From Xanthobacter sp. YC-JY1 (GTDB lineage Bacteria > Pseudomonadota > Alphaproteobacteria > Rhizobiales > Xanthobacteraceae), in the NCBI RefSeq assembly GCF_021730305.1, contig NZ_CP032674.1:667001-731000 (forward strand): 64,000 bases of DNA, given 5' to 3'. Within the stretch, counting starts at the first letter, position 1; every line of letters begins with the position of its first letter. A model generated the notes under the pieces. That model was not told the origin of the DNA and did not search any database. It saw only the letters and a list, made by a program, of their open reading frames with translations. This document shows positions 44,563-53,284 of this stretch, one piece after another. A program made the position numbers and the translations under genes.

Positions 44563-45690
44563 ATGACGGTGCGTGCCACGGAGCATCTGAAGCCCGGCAT
44601 CCTGCCCGCAGAGGCGATCGGGGCGCTGAAGGCGTCCGGCGCCATCGCCTGCCGCAAGGCGCTGGACGACGACCAGATCCAGCCGGCGAGCCTGGACCTG
44701 CGCCTCGGCCGCACCGCATGGCGGGTGCGCGCGAGCTTCCTGCCGGGCGCCGGCGTCTCGGTGAAGGAACGGCTCGGCGACCTCGCTTTGCACGATTTCG
44801 ATCTCACCAAGGGCGCGGTGCTGGAAACCGGCTGCGTCTATCTGGTGGAACTGTTCGAGCGGCTGAAGCTGCCGGCGGATCTGGCCGCCGCCGCCAACCC
44901 GAAGAGCTCCACCGGGCGGCTCGACGTGTTCGTGCGCGTCATCACCGACGGCGCGCGGGCCTTCGACACCATCCCGGCCGGCTATAACGGCCCACTCTAT
45001 CTGGAAATCTCGCCGCGCACCTTCCCCATTCTCGTGCGCACCGGCTCGCGCCTGTCGCAGGTGCGGTTCCGGCGCGGTGTCTCGCGGCTGTCCGATCTGG
45101 AGCTTCTGAACCTCCAGACCGCCGAATGCCTCGTGGATGCGACGAGCCCGGACGTGGCGGCGGGCGGCATCGCGCTGGGCGTGGACCTCGCCGGCGATGC
45201 TCTGGGCGGGCTCATGGGCTTCCGCGCCAAGAAGCACACGGGCGTCATCGACGTGGATCAGGCCGGGGTGCTGGACGTGGCGGACTTCTGGGAGCCCATC
45301 CACGTGCGGCCGGACCGCCCGGCCAGCCTCGTGCTCGATCCCGACGCCTTCTACATCCTCGCCTCCCGCGAGGCGGTGCATGTGCCGCCGGACTATGCCG
45401 CGGAGATGGTGCCGTTCGATCCGCTGGTGGGCGAGTTCCGGGTGCATTATGCCGGCTTCTTCGATCCCGGCTTCGGCAATCCGGCGGCCGGCGGGCGCGG
45501 CGCGCGGGCGGTGCTGGAGGTGCGCTCCCGCGAGGTGCCGTTCATCCTGGAGCACGGGCAGACGGTGGGTCGCCTCGTCTACGAGCGCATGGCGGCGCGA
45601 CCCCACACGCTCTATGGCGCCGACATGCGCTCCCACTATCAGGGCCAGGGGCTGAAGCTCTCCAAGCACTTCAAGCCGGTCGCGCTCTAA
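44563..45690 (+). CDS. dcd: 2'-deoxycytidine 5'-triphosphate deaminase, long form
   Basis: The 375-residue product (ATG 44563) is the long alphaproteobacterial dCTP deaminase, which converts dCTP to dUTP for dTMP synthesis. It contains two dUTPase-like halves. The first has QPASLDLRLGRTAWRVRASFLPG and the NPKSSTGRLDVFVRVITDG motif with the Ser-Ser-Thr-Gly-Arg segment; the second has AEMVPFDPLVGEFRVHYAGFFDPGFG. It is divergent from metZ. AAGGACGGG upstream serves as ribosome binding site; an in-frame ATG at 44509 lies inside the region close to the riboswitch start and is less likely. Confidence 0.93.
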   Translation: MTVRATEHLKPGILPAEAIGALKASGAIACRKALDDDQIQPASLDLRLGRTAWRVRASFLPGAGVSVKERLGDLALHDFDLTKGAVLETGCVYLVELFERLKLPADLAAAANPKSSTGRLDVFVRVITDGARAFDTIPAGYNGPLYLEISPRTFPILVRTGSRLSQVRFRRGVSRLSDLELLNLQTAECLVDATSPDVAAGGIALGVDLAGDALGGLMGFRAKKHTGVIDVDQAGVLDVADFWEPIHVRPDRPASLVLDPDAFYILASREAVHVPPDYAAEMVPFDPLVGEFRVHYAGFFDPGFGNPAAGGRGARAVLEVRSREVPFILEHGQTVGRLVYERMAARPHTLYGADMRSHYQGQGLKLSKHFKPVAL

Positions 45691-45701
45691 GTCCTGGAGC
45701 C

Positions 45702-45808
45702 GTCATGCCCCGGCTCGTCCGGGGCATCCACTTCGCCTTTTGCTCTGCGCCGCTTCAGTGTGGGGCCCCGGCTGTCCCGTGGATCCCCCGGACGAGCCGG
45801 GGGATGAC
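45702..45808. repeat. Inverted pair of intergenic palindromic repeats
   Basis: A 30-base unit at 45702-45731 (GTCATGCCCCGGCTCGTCCG then GGGCATCCAC) returns inverted at 45779-45808 with few changes. Each unit is itself a palindrome with the core CCCCGGCTCGTCCGGGG. Units of this type (TCATGCCCCGG...GTCCGGGGCATCCAC) are scattered between genes in many alphaproteobacteria. It lies between the convergent dcd and FUSC-family genes and may act as a transcription stop for both. Confidence 0.75.
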
Positions 45809-45839
45809 GCCGGAGGCAAGGTCGTCGAAGCGGAAGTTC

Positions 45840-48071
45840 CTAAGGCGCTGGCGTGGCCGGGGCGGCGCCGGCGGCGATCATGTCTTCCTTGCGCCACGGC
45901 TTGTCGCGCAGGCCGGCATTGAGTTCGCGCAGGGGACGCAGCAGCGCTTCCGAATAGGCGAGATAGTCCGCCACCAGAGGCAGCGTCTCCCGCAGCTTGG
46001 CGTCGTCGGCGAGGCCGAGCACGGTGGAGACGGCGGCTGCGACCGCAGGATTGGCGGCATCGGCACTGCCCGGTCCGGCCTGGCCGAGCACCACCTCGAA
46101 GGCGGTGAGGGTGCGCGAGCGGGCGGCCTCCACCACGGTCACCAACTGCTCCGACGGGTTCGTGGCGGCGAGGCGGTGAGCCACATCTTCCATGAGTGCG
46201 AGATAGGTGATGAGCACGTCGAGCGTCGAGACGATGTTGGCCACGTCTCCCGCCGAATGGCCGAACACCTGCTCGGCGCCGAGATGGGGCAGGCGCAGGC
46301 CGAGGCCGCGCACGTCCTGCACCAGGGCGGCGACGCTGGTGGTCTCGCCCGGATGCGGCCACCAGGAGGCGAAGGCCGAGCGGCAGCGCCGGAGCAGCGC
46401 GCGCACCTCGGGCCGTACCTGATCGGTGAGATAGACCGGCAGCACCATGAACGACACGGCGAGCGCCACCGCCGCCCCGATGGCGGTCTCGTAGACGCGG
46501 GCGATCATGCCCTCCGGCCCAAGGCCGGAGATGATGTGGAGGCCCAGCACCACCGAGAGGCCCACCGCGGCGGAGGCGATGTCGTAGCGGTCCTTCTGGG
46601 TCACCACCGCGATCATCTGCGCGAGCATGCAGAAGGCGGCCATGACCCAGATCTGCCCCTCGAGCGCGACGAACAGGCCAAAGCCCAGCGCCACGCCGAT
46701 GAGGGTGCCCACCGTGCGGTAGCGCACCCGCGTATAGGTCTCGCCCACGCTGTTGCCGATGACGAACATCACCGTCATCGTCGCCCAATAGGCGTGATCG
46801 AGATGGATGAGGAGATCGAAGGCGGTGGTGATGGCCGTCGCCACCGCCCCCTGGCAGGCGACCCGGTAAGGCGCGGAGAGGATCTGGCGGCCGTCCGGCC
46901 CCTTCACGAAGAGCGGGATGGCCTTGGGGGGCGGGGGCAGGACGTCCGGTTCCGCGTCCGGATGGGGCGGCGGGAAGGGCGCCATCTCGGCCGCCGCGAT
47001 GCCGGTGACCACCATGGAGAGGCGATCGAAAGCGGTGAGCGCCCGCAGCAGCGCGAAGCGCGCCTCGCCGGGCAGGTCAGGCGAGAAGGCGACGTGACGC
47101 AGTTGCGCGACCGCCCGCTCGAAGCGCTCTTCCGCATGGACATCGGAGACGTCCACCGCCTCCAGCCGGCGGGCGATGTGGTCGGCGGCGGCGGCGAAGG
47201 GCTGGCGCCAGTCCACCGTGTCGGGCGTGTTCTTGGGCACGCAACCCGCGAGAAGCTGCACCGCCACACGCAACCGGTAGAAGCGCACGCGCAGTTGCTC
47301 GAAGTCGGAGTGGGCGGCCGGGTCTTCCGCGATGGCGTTGGCGAGGGCGTTCCAGACCCGCCCGCGCAGATGCTCCAGCACCTCCGAGGCGTCCGGCGGG
47401 AAGGGATGGTTGTCACGCACGGCGGCCGACAGCTCGCGCAGATAGCTGGCGACCGCGCCCTGCATGTCGAGGGTGGTGTCCACGAAGGCGTGCACCGCCG
47501 ATGGCCGCCAAGGCGACAGGCGCACCGCTGCCGCCACCAGCGCGCCCTGGCAGAAGGCGAGAAGCAGCATGGCGGCTTCGATCCTCGTGGGGCGGATGAT
47601 GGTGCCCACCGTCGCCACCACGATCAGCGCGAGGCCGAGGCGCTGGCCGTCCATGCCGTTGCGCCGCAAGGCGAGGGCGATGAAGGACAGCGGGATCAGC
47701 AGCAGCTTCTGCACCATGTCGTTGGCCGCGCCATTGCCGGGGCCGATGGCGGTGAGGAGCGCGAGGAAGACGACGGAGACGCCGAACAGACGCAGCATGG
47801 TGCGCCCCTCGGCGGCGACGCTGGCGCCGGGGTTGAACGAGATCATCACCAGCGCGGCGCAGCCGGCCATCATCGGGAAGGTGGTGTCCATGCCCAGGCG
47901 GAAGCCCACCGAGGTGGCATAGCCCGTGACGATGACGATGACGAAGGAGATGCCCAGCGCCAGCGCGCGGGTGGTGTCGATGCCGCCGGGATCGTGATCG
48001 GCCAGCCAGCGCTTCACGCGGCGGGCGAACGGCTCGCGCGGACGGTGGCGGGGCGGGGCAAGGGGTTCCAT
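45840..48071 (-). CDS. FUSC-family (fusaric acid resistance-like) membrane protein
   Basis: The 743-residue protein (ATG 48071) has two membrane blocks of about six segments each (residues about 30-190 and 395-560) separated and followed by helical cytoplasmic regions. This is the FUSC/YccS/AaeB layout of aromatic-acid exporters. The segment AYWATMTVMFVIGNSVGETYTRVRYRTVGTLIGVALG is characteristic of the second block. No fusaric-acid-type adaptor or outer-membrane gene lies next to it, so the substrate is unknown. Confidence 0.88.
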   Translation of the reverse strand: MEPLAPPRHRPREPFARRVKRWLADHDPGGIDTTRALALGISFVIVIVTGYATSVGFRLGMDTTFPMMAGCAALVMISFNPGASVAAEGRTMLRLFGVSVVFLALLTAIGPGNGAANDMVQKLLLIPLSFIALALRRNGMDGQRLGLALIVVATVGTIIRPTRIEAAMLLLAFCQGALVAAAVRLSPWRPSAVHAFVDTTLDMQGAVASYLRELSAAVRDNHPFPPDASEVLEHLRGRVWNALANAIAEDPAAHSDFEQLRVRFYRLRVAVQLLAGCVPKNTPDTVDWRQPFAAAADHIARRLEAVDVSDVHAEERFERAVAQLRHVAFSPDLPGEARFALLRALTAFDRLSMVVTGIAAAEMAPFPPPHPDAEPDVLPPPPKAIPLFVKGPDGRQILSAPYRVACQGAVATAITTAFDLLIHLDHAYWATMTVMFVIGNSVGETYTRVRYRTVGTLIGVALGFGLFVALEGQIWVMAAFCMLAQMIAVVTQKDRYDIASAAVGLSVVLGLHIISGLGPEGMIARVYETAIGAAVALAVSFMVLPVYLTDQVRPEVRALLRRCRSAFASWWPHPGETTSVAALVQDVRGLGLRLPHLGAEQVFGHSAGDVANIVSTLDVLITYLALMEDVAHRLAATNPSEQLVTVVEAARSRTLTAFEVVLGQAGPGSADAANPAVAAAVSTVLGLADDAKLRETLPLVADYLAYSEALLRPLRELNAGLRDKPWRKEDMIAAGAAPATPAP

Positions 48072-48219
48072 CGTGCGGGCTCGGCTGTTCCTGTCGGGCG
48101 GGACGGTGGATGACGAAAGAATTTGGCCTAAGCGCGGTCGCCTTTTGGCAGGCGGGCCTGACGGGGGCGGGTCTGATGGGGATAGTGTGCTCTGGTGGTC
48201 AATACGGAGACCGGACGGC

Positions 48220-48864
48220 GTGTCACCCTTCAAACTCTACTGCTTCGCCCAGTCGGGCAATGCCTATCGTGCCGCCCTCATGCTGGAGCTGTGCGGCCTC
48301 GCCTGGGAGGCCCGGTTCGTCGACTATTTCAACGGCGAGACCCGCACCGAGGCCTACAAGCGCGACGTGAACGAGATGGGCGAGGTGCCGGTGCTGGTGG
48401 ATGGGGAGCTGAAGCTGTCCCAGTCGGGCGTGATCCTCGACTATCTCGCGAAAAAGACCGGCCGCTTCCTGCCCGACGACGAAGCCGGCCGGCGCGAGGT
48501 GTTGCGCTGGATCCTCTTCGACAACCACAAGTTCACATCCTACTTCGCCACCCTGCGCTTCATGGTGGGCCTGCGTGGCGAGGGCGAGAACGAGCTGACC
48601 GCCTTCCTCAGGACGCGCGCGAGCGCGGCCTATGCCGTCGCGGACACGCACTTGCAGGCTTCGGACTTCCTCGTGGGAGACCGGCCCACCATCGCCGACA
48701 TCTCGCTCGCCGGTTACATCTACTATCCCGAGCGGGCGGGCGTGGTGGTGGAGGATTATCCGGCCTTGGCCCGCTGGGCCGGGCGCATCGCCGCATTGCC
48801 GGGGTGGAAGGCACCCTACGAGCTCATGCCCGGCCATCCTCTCGCCGTCGCCGCGACGCCCTGA
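48220..48864 (+). CDS. Glutathione S-transferase family protein
   Basis: From a GTG at 48220 (GGAGA nine bases ahead) the 214-residue protein shows the thioredoxin-like N-terminal domain: FKLYCFAQSGNAYRAALMLEL, then the cis-Pro segment GEVPVLVDGELKLSQSGVIL. An all-helical C-terminal domain has VGDRPTIADISLAGYIYYP. The Ser of SQSG probably contacts the glutathione glutamyl group. A longer frame to 48073 has no coding character. It is divergent from the FUSC gene. Confidence 0.9.
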   Translation: MSPFKLYCFAQSGNAYRAALMLELCGLAWEARFVDYFNGETRTEAYKRDVNEMGEVPVLVDGELKLSQSGVILDYLAKKTGRFLPDDEAGRREVLRWILFDNHKFTSYFATLRFMVGLRGEGENELTAFLRTRASAAYAVADTHLQASDFLVGDRPTIADISLAGYIYYPERAGVVVEDYPALARWAGRIAALPGWKAPYELMPGHPLAVAATP

Positions 48865-48956
48865 GCTTCAACTTTCCGCCAATCTGCTCTAAGCGGATGC
48901 GGCAGTGCACAAGCGCCGAACCGCGGCGCGGCAGGTGAAGGCGCCGGGAACGGCGG

Positions 48957-50162
48957 GTGAACGGGAACACGTTCATGGCGGGTGAGACGACGGCGCGGGT
49001 CACGGAACTTTATGCGGCGAAGCTTGCCGCTGGGGAAATCTCGGAAGATCCGGCCCAGGCCGAAGTGGTGGAGGAATTCGCCAGGCTGGAGCTGGAATTG
49101 CGGCAGCGGGCGCTGGCGCAGAAATCTTCGGCGCTCGGCTGGCTGTTCCAGCGCCGCGCCCCGGTCCAGCCCAAGGGCATGTATGTCTATGGCAAGGTCG
49201 GCCGCGGCAAGACCATGCTCATGGACCTGTTCCTTGACGCGCTCCCGGCCAAGGGCAAGCGCCGGGCGCATTTCCACGAATTCATGGGCGACGTGCACGA
49301 GCGCATCTTCCGCGAGCGGCAGGCGCAGAAGCAGGGTGAGCGCAAGAGCGCCGACCCCATCGCCCCGGTGGCGCAGGCGCTGGCCGACGAGGCCAAGGTG
49401 CTGTGCTTTGACGAATTCCACGTCACCGACATCGCCGACGCCATGATCCTCGGCCGGCTGTTCGAGAAGCTGTTCGCCGACGGCGTGGTGGTGGTGGCCA
49501 CTTCCAACGTCGCGCCGCAGGATCTCTATGCCGGCGGCCTCAACCGTGCGTTGTTCCTGCCCTTCATCGGGGAGATCGAGCAGCGCATGCGCGTCATGTC
49601 CCTCGATTCGCGCACCGACTACCGCATGGAGAAGCTGGAGGGCGTGAGCACCTGGCACACGCCCCTCGGCCCCGCCGCAGATGCGGCGGTGGAGGCAGCG
49701 TGGCGGCGTCTCGCCGGCCCCACCGGTGGCAGGCCCGGGGAGATGCTGCTGAAGGGCCGCAAGCTCGTCATCCCCGCCATGGGGCAGGGCGCGGCGCGCT
49801 TCTCCTTCGCCAATCTGTGCGAGGCGGCGCTTGGCCCGAACCCGGACTATCTCAGCCTCGCCCGCCTGTTCCACACCATCGTGCTAGAGCACATCCCCAT
49901 TCTCGGGCCGGACCAGCGCAACGAGGCCAAGCGCTTCATCTCGCTGATCGACACGCTCTACGATGCCAACGTGAAGCTCATCGCCTCGGCGGCCGCCGAG
50001 CCGGAGCAGCTCTATCTCGGCACCGAGGGGGCGGAGGCGTTCGAATTCGCCCGCACCATCTCGCGCCTGCACGAGATGCGCTCCAGCGAATATCTCGCCA
50101 AGCCGCACGGCCGCACGGATTCCGTCGCGTCCGGCAATACGACCGGCCTCGTCGAGACCTGA
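48957..50162 (+). CDS. zapE: ZapE, cell division ATPase (AFG1-like)
   Basis: The 401-residue protein is an AFG1/ZapE ATPase, which in Escherichia coli interacts with FtsZ. Landmarks are GMYVYGKVGRGKTMLMDLF (Walker A), HFHEFM, VLCFDEFHVTDIADAMIL (Walker B), VVVATSNVAPQDLY and the C-terminal EAKRFISLIDTLYD. The GTG at 48957 is given as start; the ATG at 48975 is an alternative that loses six residues. In many alphaproteobacteria zapE lies next to mdh and the suc genes; these are not here. Confidence 0.93.
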   Translation: MNGNTFMAGETTARVTELYAAKLAAGEISEDPAQAEVVEEFARLELELRQRALAQKSSALGWLFQRRAPVQPKGMYVYGKVGRGKTMLMDLFLDALPAKGKRRAHFHEFMGDVHERIFRERQAQKQGERKSADPIAPVAQALADEAKVLCFDEFHVTDIADAMILGRLFEKLFADGVVVVATSNVAPQDLYAGGLNRALFLPFIGEIEQRMRVMSLDSRTDYRMEKLEGVSTWHTPLGPAADAAVEAAWRRLAGPTGGRPGEMLLKGRKLVIPAMGQGAARFSFANLCEAALGPNPDYLSLARLFHTIVLEHIPILGPDQRNEAKRFISLIDTLYDANVKLIASAAAEPEQLYLGTEGAEAFEFARTISRLHEMRSSEYLAKPHGRTDSVASGNTTGLVET

Positions 50163-50165
50163 CGC

Positions 50166-50717
50166 CTACCGTGTGGTGAAGAAGGTCATCACCACCTTGT
50201 CGTTCTCGCCCACGAGGCAGAGGAAGCGGTGGGCCTTGTCGGAGCGATCGCGCTTGATATAGGCCTCGCCCATCAGCACAGCGGTGATCTTCTCCTGCCC
50301 CACGGTCGTGTCGGCCTTGGCGATGGTGAGGCCGTCCATGTCGATGAGGATGTCGTCGACGGAGGGCGAGTTCGCCTTGAGCCGTGCCAGAGCATGGGCC
50401 TTGCAGGCGGCGGCGCGCTCGGCATCCCCGGGCGCCTGGGCTTCGGCGTCCTTGAGCGCCTCCTCGGTGACGGTCTGTTCCGCCCGCGACTTCAGCGCAT
50501 CTTCCGGCTTGGGCGCGGCCAGAGGCGGCGCGACCTGCGGCGGCACGACGGGCGATGTGGCCGGCGCGGGTGTTTCCGTGGCCGGCGCGGGGCGCGGGGG
50601 GACGGGATCGGCCGGGGCGGCCTGCTGCGCCAGCGCGGGGCCGCTCAGGAGCGCGCCCGCGAGGAACAGCCCCGCAAGGGCAGGGCGGAAGAGGCGGATC
50701 GGGCGGGCAGACGTCAT
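50166..50717 (-). CDS. Secreted Pro-rich hypothetical protein
   Basis: The 183-residue protein has a clear signal peptide (AGLFLAGALLSGPALAQQ, cleavage near residue 31) and a Pro/Ala linker (about 32-70). A C-terminal folded part contains two Cys (RAAACKAHAL and HRFLCLVGENDK) and the segment VDDILIDMDGLTIAKADTTVGQEKITAVLMGEAYIKRDRSDKAHRF in outline. I do not recognise the family. It is convergent with zapE, three bases apart. Confidence 0.7.
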   Translation of the reverse strand: MTSARPIRLFRPALAGLFLAGALLSGPALAQQAAPADPVPPRPAPATETPAPATSPVVPPQVAPPLAAPKPEDALKSRAEQTVTEEALKDAEAQAPGDAERAAACKAHALARLKANSPSVDDILIDMDGLTIAKADTTVGQEKITAVLMGEAYIKRDRSDKAHRFLCLVGENDKVVMTFFTTR

Positions 50718-50793
50718 TGTGTCCTCCGGATGGTTTCGGAGGACAACGCAGGCGCGGCCATATGGTGCCGCCGCGCCTCTGCTTTGGTGAAGC

Positions 50794-51609
50794 CTATCTT
50801 ACGTGCCGGCCGGTGAGGGCATAGCAGAAGGCGTCGAGCATCTCGGCTTCGGCTTCCTTCAGCGTGCCGTCGGCGTTGATGACGCGCATGCCGGCCTTGA
50901 GCAGGGTGGCGATGGCCTCGGTGCCGCTCTCGAACAGGGTGTCGAGAGCGCTTTCCACGGATTCGGGCGTCGGACGCAGGCGGGCGACCCAGGCGGCGAG
51001 GCGCTCGCGCTCGGTGCCGGTGAGGTCGATCTCCTCCGCGGCGCAGGCGCGCTCGCAGAAGAAGACCATCTCCTCCACCTCCGCCGCGCCGATCTCGCGG
51101 TCCGCCCGCGCCAGCGCGGCCAGGAGCGCGATGCCGGCCTTGCGGATGACCAGGCGGATGCGGTCCCAGCGCTGGTCCTCGGGCTCCTCCGGGGCCACCA
51201 GCTCCGCGTCCTTGGGCCAGATGAAGCCGAAGGTCTCGTAGAAGAAGCGCGACAGCGGCTCGCGCTTCGCCCCGTCGAGGTCGGTCACGCCGGTGATGCG
51301 GTCCACCCGGAAGGCGCGCGCCGCCTGCCGCTCGTGGCATTTGGCGATGAGGATGGGCACGCCCTCCACATTGCGCTGCACCGCCCACACCGAGATGCGG
51401 CGGTGGCTGATATTGCCCGCATGGTCCACATAATCGATGGCGAAGGACTGCCCGTCGGCGGGGTCATGGTCCTCCGCCGCGCCGGCGGCGAGGGTATCGT
51501 GGGGGTCGTCCTCGGGCACCGAGACGCGGTGGGCGTCGGTGTAGAAGGGGGCGCCGATCATCTCGACCCGGTCGAGGATGAAGGACTTCAGCGAGGTGAT
51601 GGCGTTCAT
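50794..51609 (-). CDS. WYL-like and TerB-like two-domain protein
   Basis: The 271-residue product from the ATG at 51609 has two parts. Residues about 50-130 hold a WYL-like ligand domain (QSFAIDYVDHAGNISHRRISVW, RAFRVDRITGVTDLDG). Residues about 170-265 hold a helical TerB-like domain (LLAALARADREIGAAEVEEMVFFCERAC and INADGTLKEAEAEMLDAFCYAL), with the Asp/Glu pattern typical of TerB metal-binding sites. No DNA-binding domain is visible. The combination suggests sensing of a ligand or stress, but no partner is nearby. Family calls are by pattern and moderate in confidence. Confidence 0.65.
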   Translation of the reverse strand: MNAITSLKSFILDRVEMIGAPFYTDAHRVSVPEDDPHDTLAAGAAEDHDPADGQSFAIDYVDHAGNISHRRISVWAVQRNVEGVPILIAKCHERQAARAFRVDRITGVTDLDGAKREPLSRFFYETFGFIWPKDAELVAPEEPEDQRWDRIRLVIRKAGIALLAALARADREIGAAEVEEMVFFCERACAAEEIDLTGTERERLAAWVARLRPTPESVESALDTLFESGTEAIATLLKAGMRVINADGTLKEAEAEMLDAFCYALTGRHVR

Positions 51610-51731
51610 GGGGGCGCTCGCACTGAGGCCGATGCATCGGGCCGACGACGGTTCCCCCATAGATAGCTGGCGCAGCGTCGCCGATAAAGCTTTTCCCCGT
51701 ATTGGCTCCCGTGCGGCCTTCTTGTGGTGCC

Positions 51732-53084
51732 TCAGTCCCGATCCAGCGCATCCCGGATCAGCAGCGCGATGTGGCGCGCCTTGCGGCCCGACCCGTGCTC
51801 GATCTGGTGGCGGCAGGAAAAGCCGTTGGCGATCAGCGGCGCGTCGTCCGGCGCGGCGCGCATGGCCGGCAGCAGGGCGATCTCGGCCATCTGCATGGAC
51901 GCATCATAATGCTCCGCCTCCAGCCCGAAGCTGCCGGCCATGCCGCAGCAGCTCGTCTCCACGATGTCGTAGGAGAAGCCGGGGATGAAGGAGAGCACCT
52001 TGCGCGTCGCCTTCATCACCCCGAACGCCTTCTGGTGGCAGTGGCCGTGCAGCACCGCCTTCGCACCGGGAAGCGCCTTGAGCTTCAGCCGCAGCCCCCG
52101 GTTCTGGTGCTCGCGGGCGAGGAATTCCTCGAACAGGTAGAGCTGCTTGCCCAGCGCGCCGATCTTCGGGCCGAGGCCGAGGCTGTAGAGCTCATCCCGC
52201 AGCGACAGCAGGCACGAGGGCTCGAGGCCGATGATGGGCGTGCCGGCGGCGATCTCGCCCTCGAAGGCGGCAAGCACGCGCCGACCCTCGCTGCGCGCCT
52301 TCTCCACCATGCCGGTGGTGAGGTAGGTGCGGCCGCAGCACAGGGGACGGTCGGGCTCCGCGTCGGCGGGATCGGGCTTTGCGATGCGGACACGGTATCC
52401 GGCGAAGGTCAGCACCTCGCGGGCGGCCTCCGCCACCTCCGGCTCGAAATGGTGGCAGAAGGTATCCACGAACAGGATCACGTCGCCCCGCTCCGCCAGA
52501 TGCGGCGCGGCGGGCGGTGCGACATAGGCGGCGGGGGCCGGCTCCGGAATGGGGCGGCGCGCGGTGATGCCGAGGAAACGCTCGGCGAGGCGGGCCATGG
52601 TCGGCACGCGGTTGCGCAGGAGAATGGCGAGGCGCAGCAGGCGGCGGTGGCGGCCGGTCCATTCCGGCACCCCGCCGAAGAGACGGGTGCGCAGAGGCAC
52701 GCCCTTGATCTCGTGCCGTTGTGCCAGATACTCGGTCTTGATGAGCGTCATGTCCACGGCGCTCGGGCATTCCTTCTTGCAGGCCTTGCAGGACACGCAC
52801 AGGTCCATGGCCTCGTCGAGCCGGGGATCGGCGAAGGCGGCGGCGTCGCTGCCGTCGTTCAGCGCGGCCTTGAAGGCGGCGACGCGGGCCTCGGTGGAAT
52901 GGGCGCGGTCACCGGTGATGCGGTAGCTCGGGCACATCACGCCCTTGCCGGTATTCTGACAATCGCGGCTATGCATGCACACGGCCACGGCCTTGGCATA
53001 GTTCCCGCCGGTGGCGGGAATGCCGGAATAGGCGTCGCCGATGCCGTAGGTGTCGTAAGCCGACCAATCCAGGAAGGTTTTCAT
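51732..53084 (-). CDS. (Fe-S)-binding oxidoreductase subunit, D-lactate/glycolate type
   Basis: The 450-residue product (ATG 53084) resembles the C-terminal iron-sulfur half of FAD-linked D-lactate dehydrogenases and GlpC/GlcF subunits. It has HSRDCQNTGKGVMCPSYRITGDRAHSTEARV, a CxxCxxCxxxCP cluster (CVSCKACKKECP), and two CCG domains (PLCCGRTYLTTG with LEPSCLLSLRDE; HGHCHQKAF with SCCGMAGSFG). In most relatives this is fused to, or beside, an FAD-binding subunit. No such gene lies within the window, so its electron donor must be encoded elsewhere. Confidence 0.82.
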   Translation of the reverse strand: MKTFLDWSAYDTYGIGDAYSGIPATGGNYAKAVAVCMHSRDCQNTGKGVMCPSYRITGDRAHSTEARVAAFKAALNDGSDAAAFADPRLDEAMDLCVSCKACKKECPSAVDMTLIKTEYLAQRHEIKGVPLRTRLFGGVPEWTGRHRRLLRLAILLRNRVPTMARLAERFLGITARRPIPEPAPAAYVAPPAAPHLAERGDVILFVDTFCHHFEPEVAEAAREVLTFAGYRVRIAKPDPADAEPDRPLCCGRTYLTTGMVEKARSEGRRVLAAFEGEIAAGTPIIGLEPSCLLSLRDELYSLGLGPKIGALGKQLYLFEEFLAREHQNRGLRLKLKALPGAKAVLHGHCHQKAFGVMKATRKVLSFIPGFSYDIVETSCCGMAGSFGLEAEHYDASMQMAEIALLPAMRAAPDDAPLIANGFSCRHQIEHGSGRKARHIALLIRDALDRD

Positions 53085-53284
53085 GCCGCGCGGGTCCTTT
53101 TCACCCGCGCCCATGCAAGAGGCATACCCCCTGGCATACGAAGAGCCCGGCGGCGCACGTGGGATCGGTGTGCGCCACCGGGCGCCGGCCGCAGCCTGCG
53201 GGACGCGCAGGACTCATGCGGCCGGAGGGAGACGGCGCCAGTTCGGCCCGTCTCTGGATCGAAGCGGAAACGACCTGCGGGAGG

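Noticed and set aside
45126-48113. 995-codon plus-strand frame over dcd and the FUSC gene
   Set aside because: It crosses two well-supported genes and an intergenic repeat and shows no domain.
48073-48219. N-terminal extension of the glutathione S-transferase
   Set aside because: The extension has no family match, includes the promoter region shared with the FUSC gene, and the GTG at 48220 has a ribosome binding site and gives the usual GST start.
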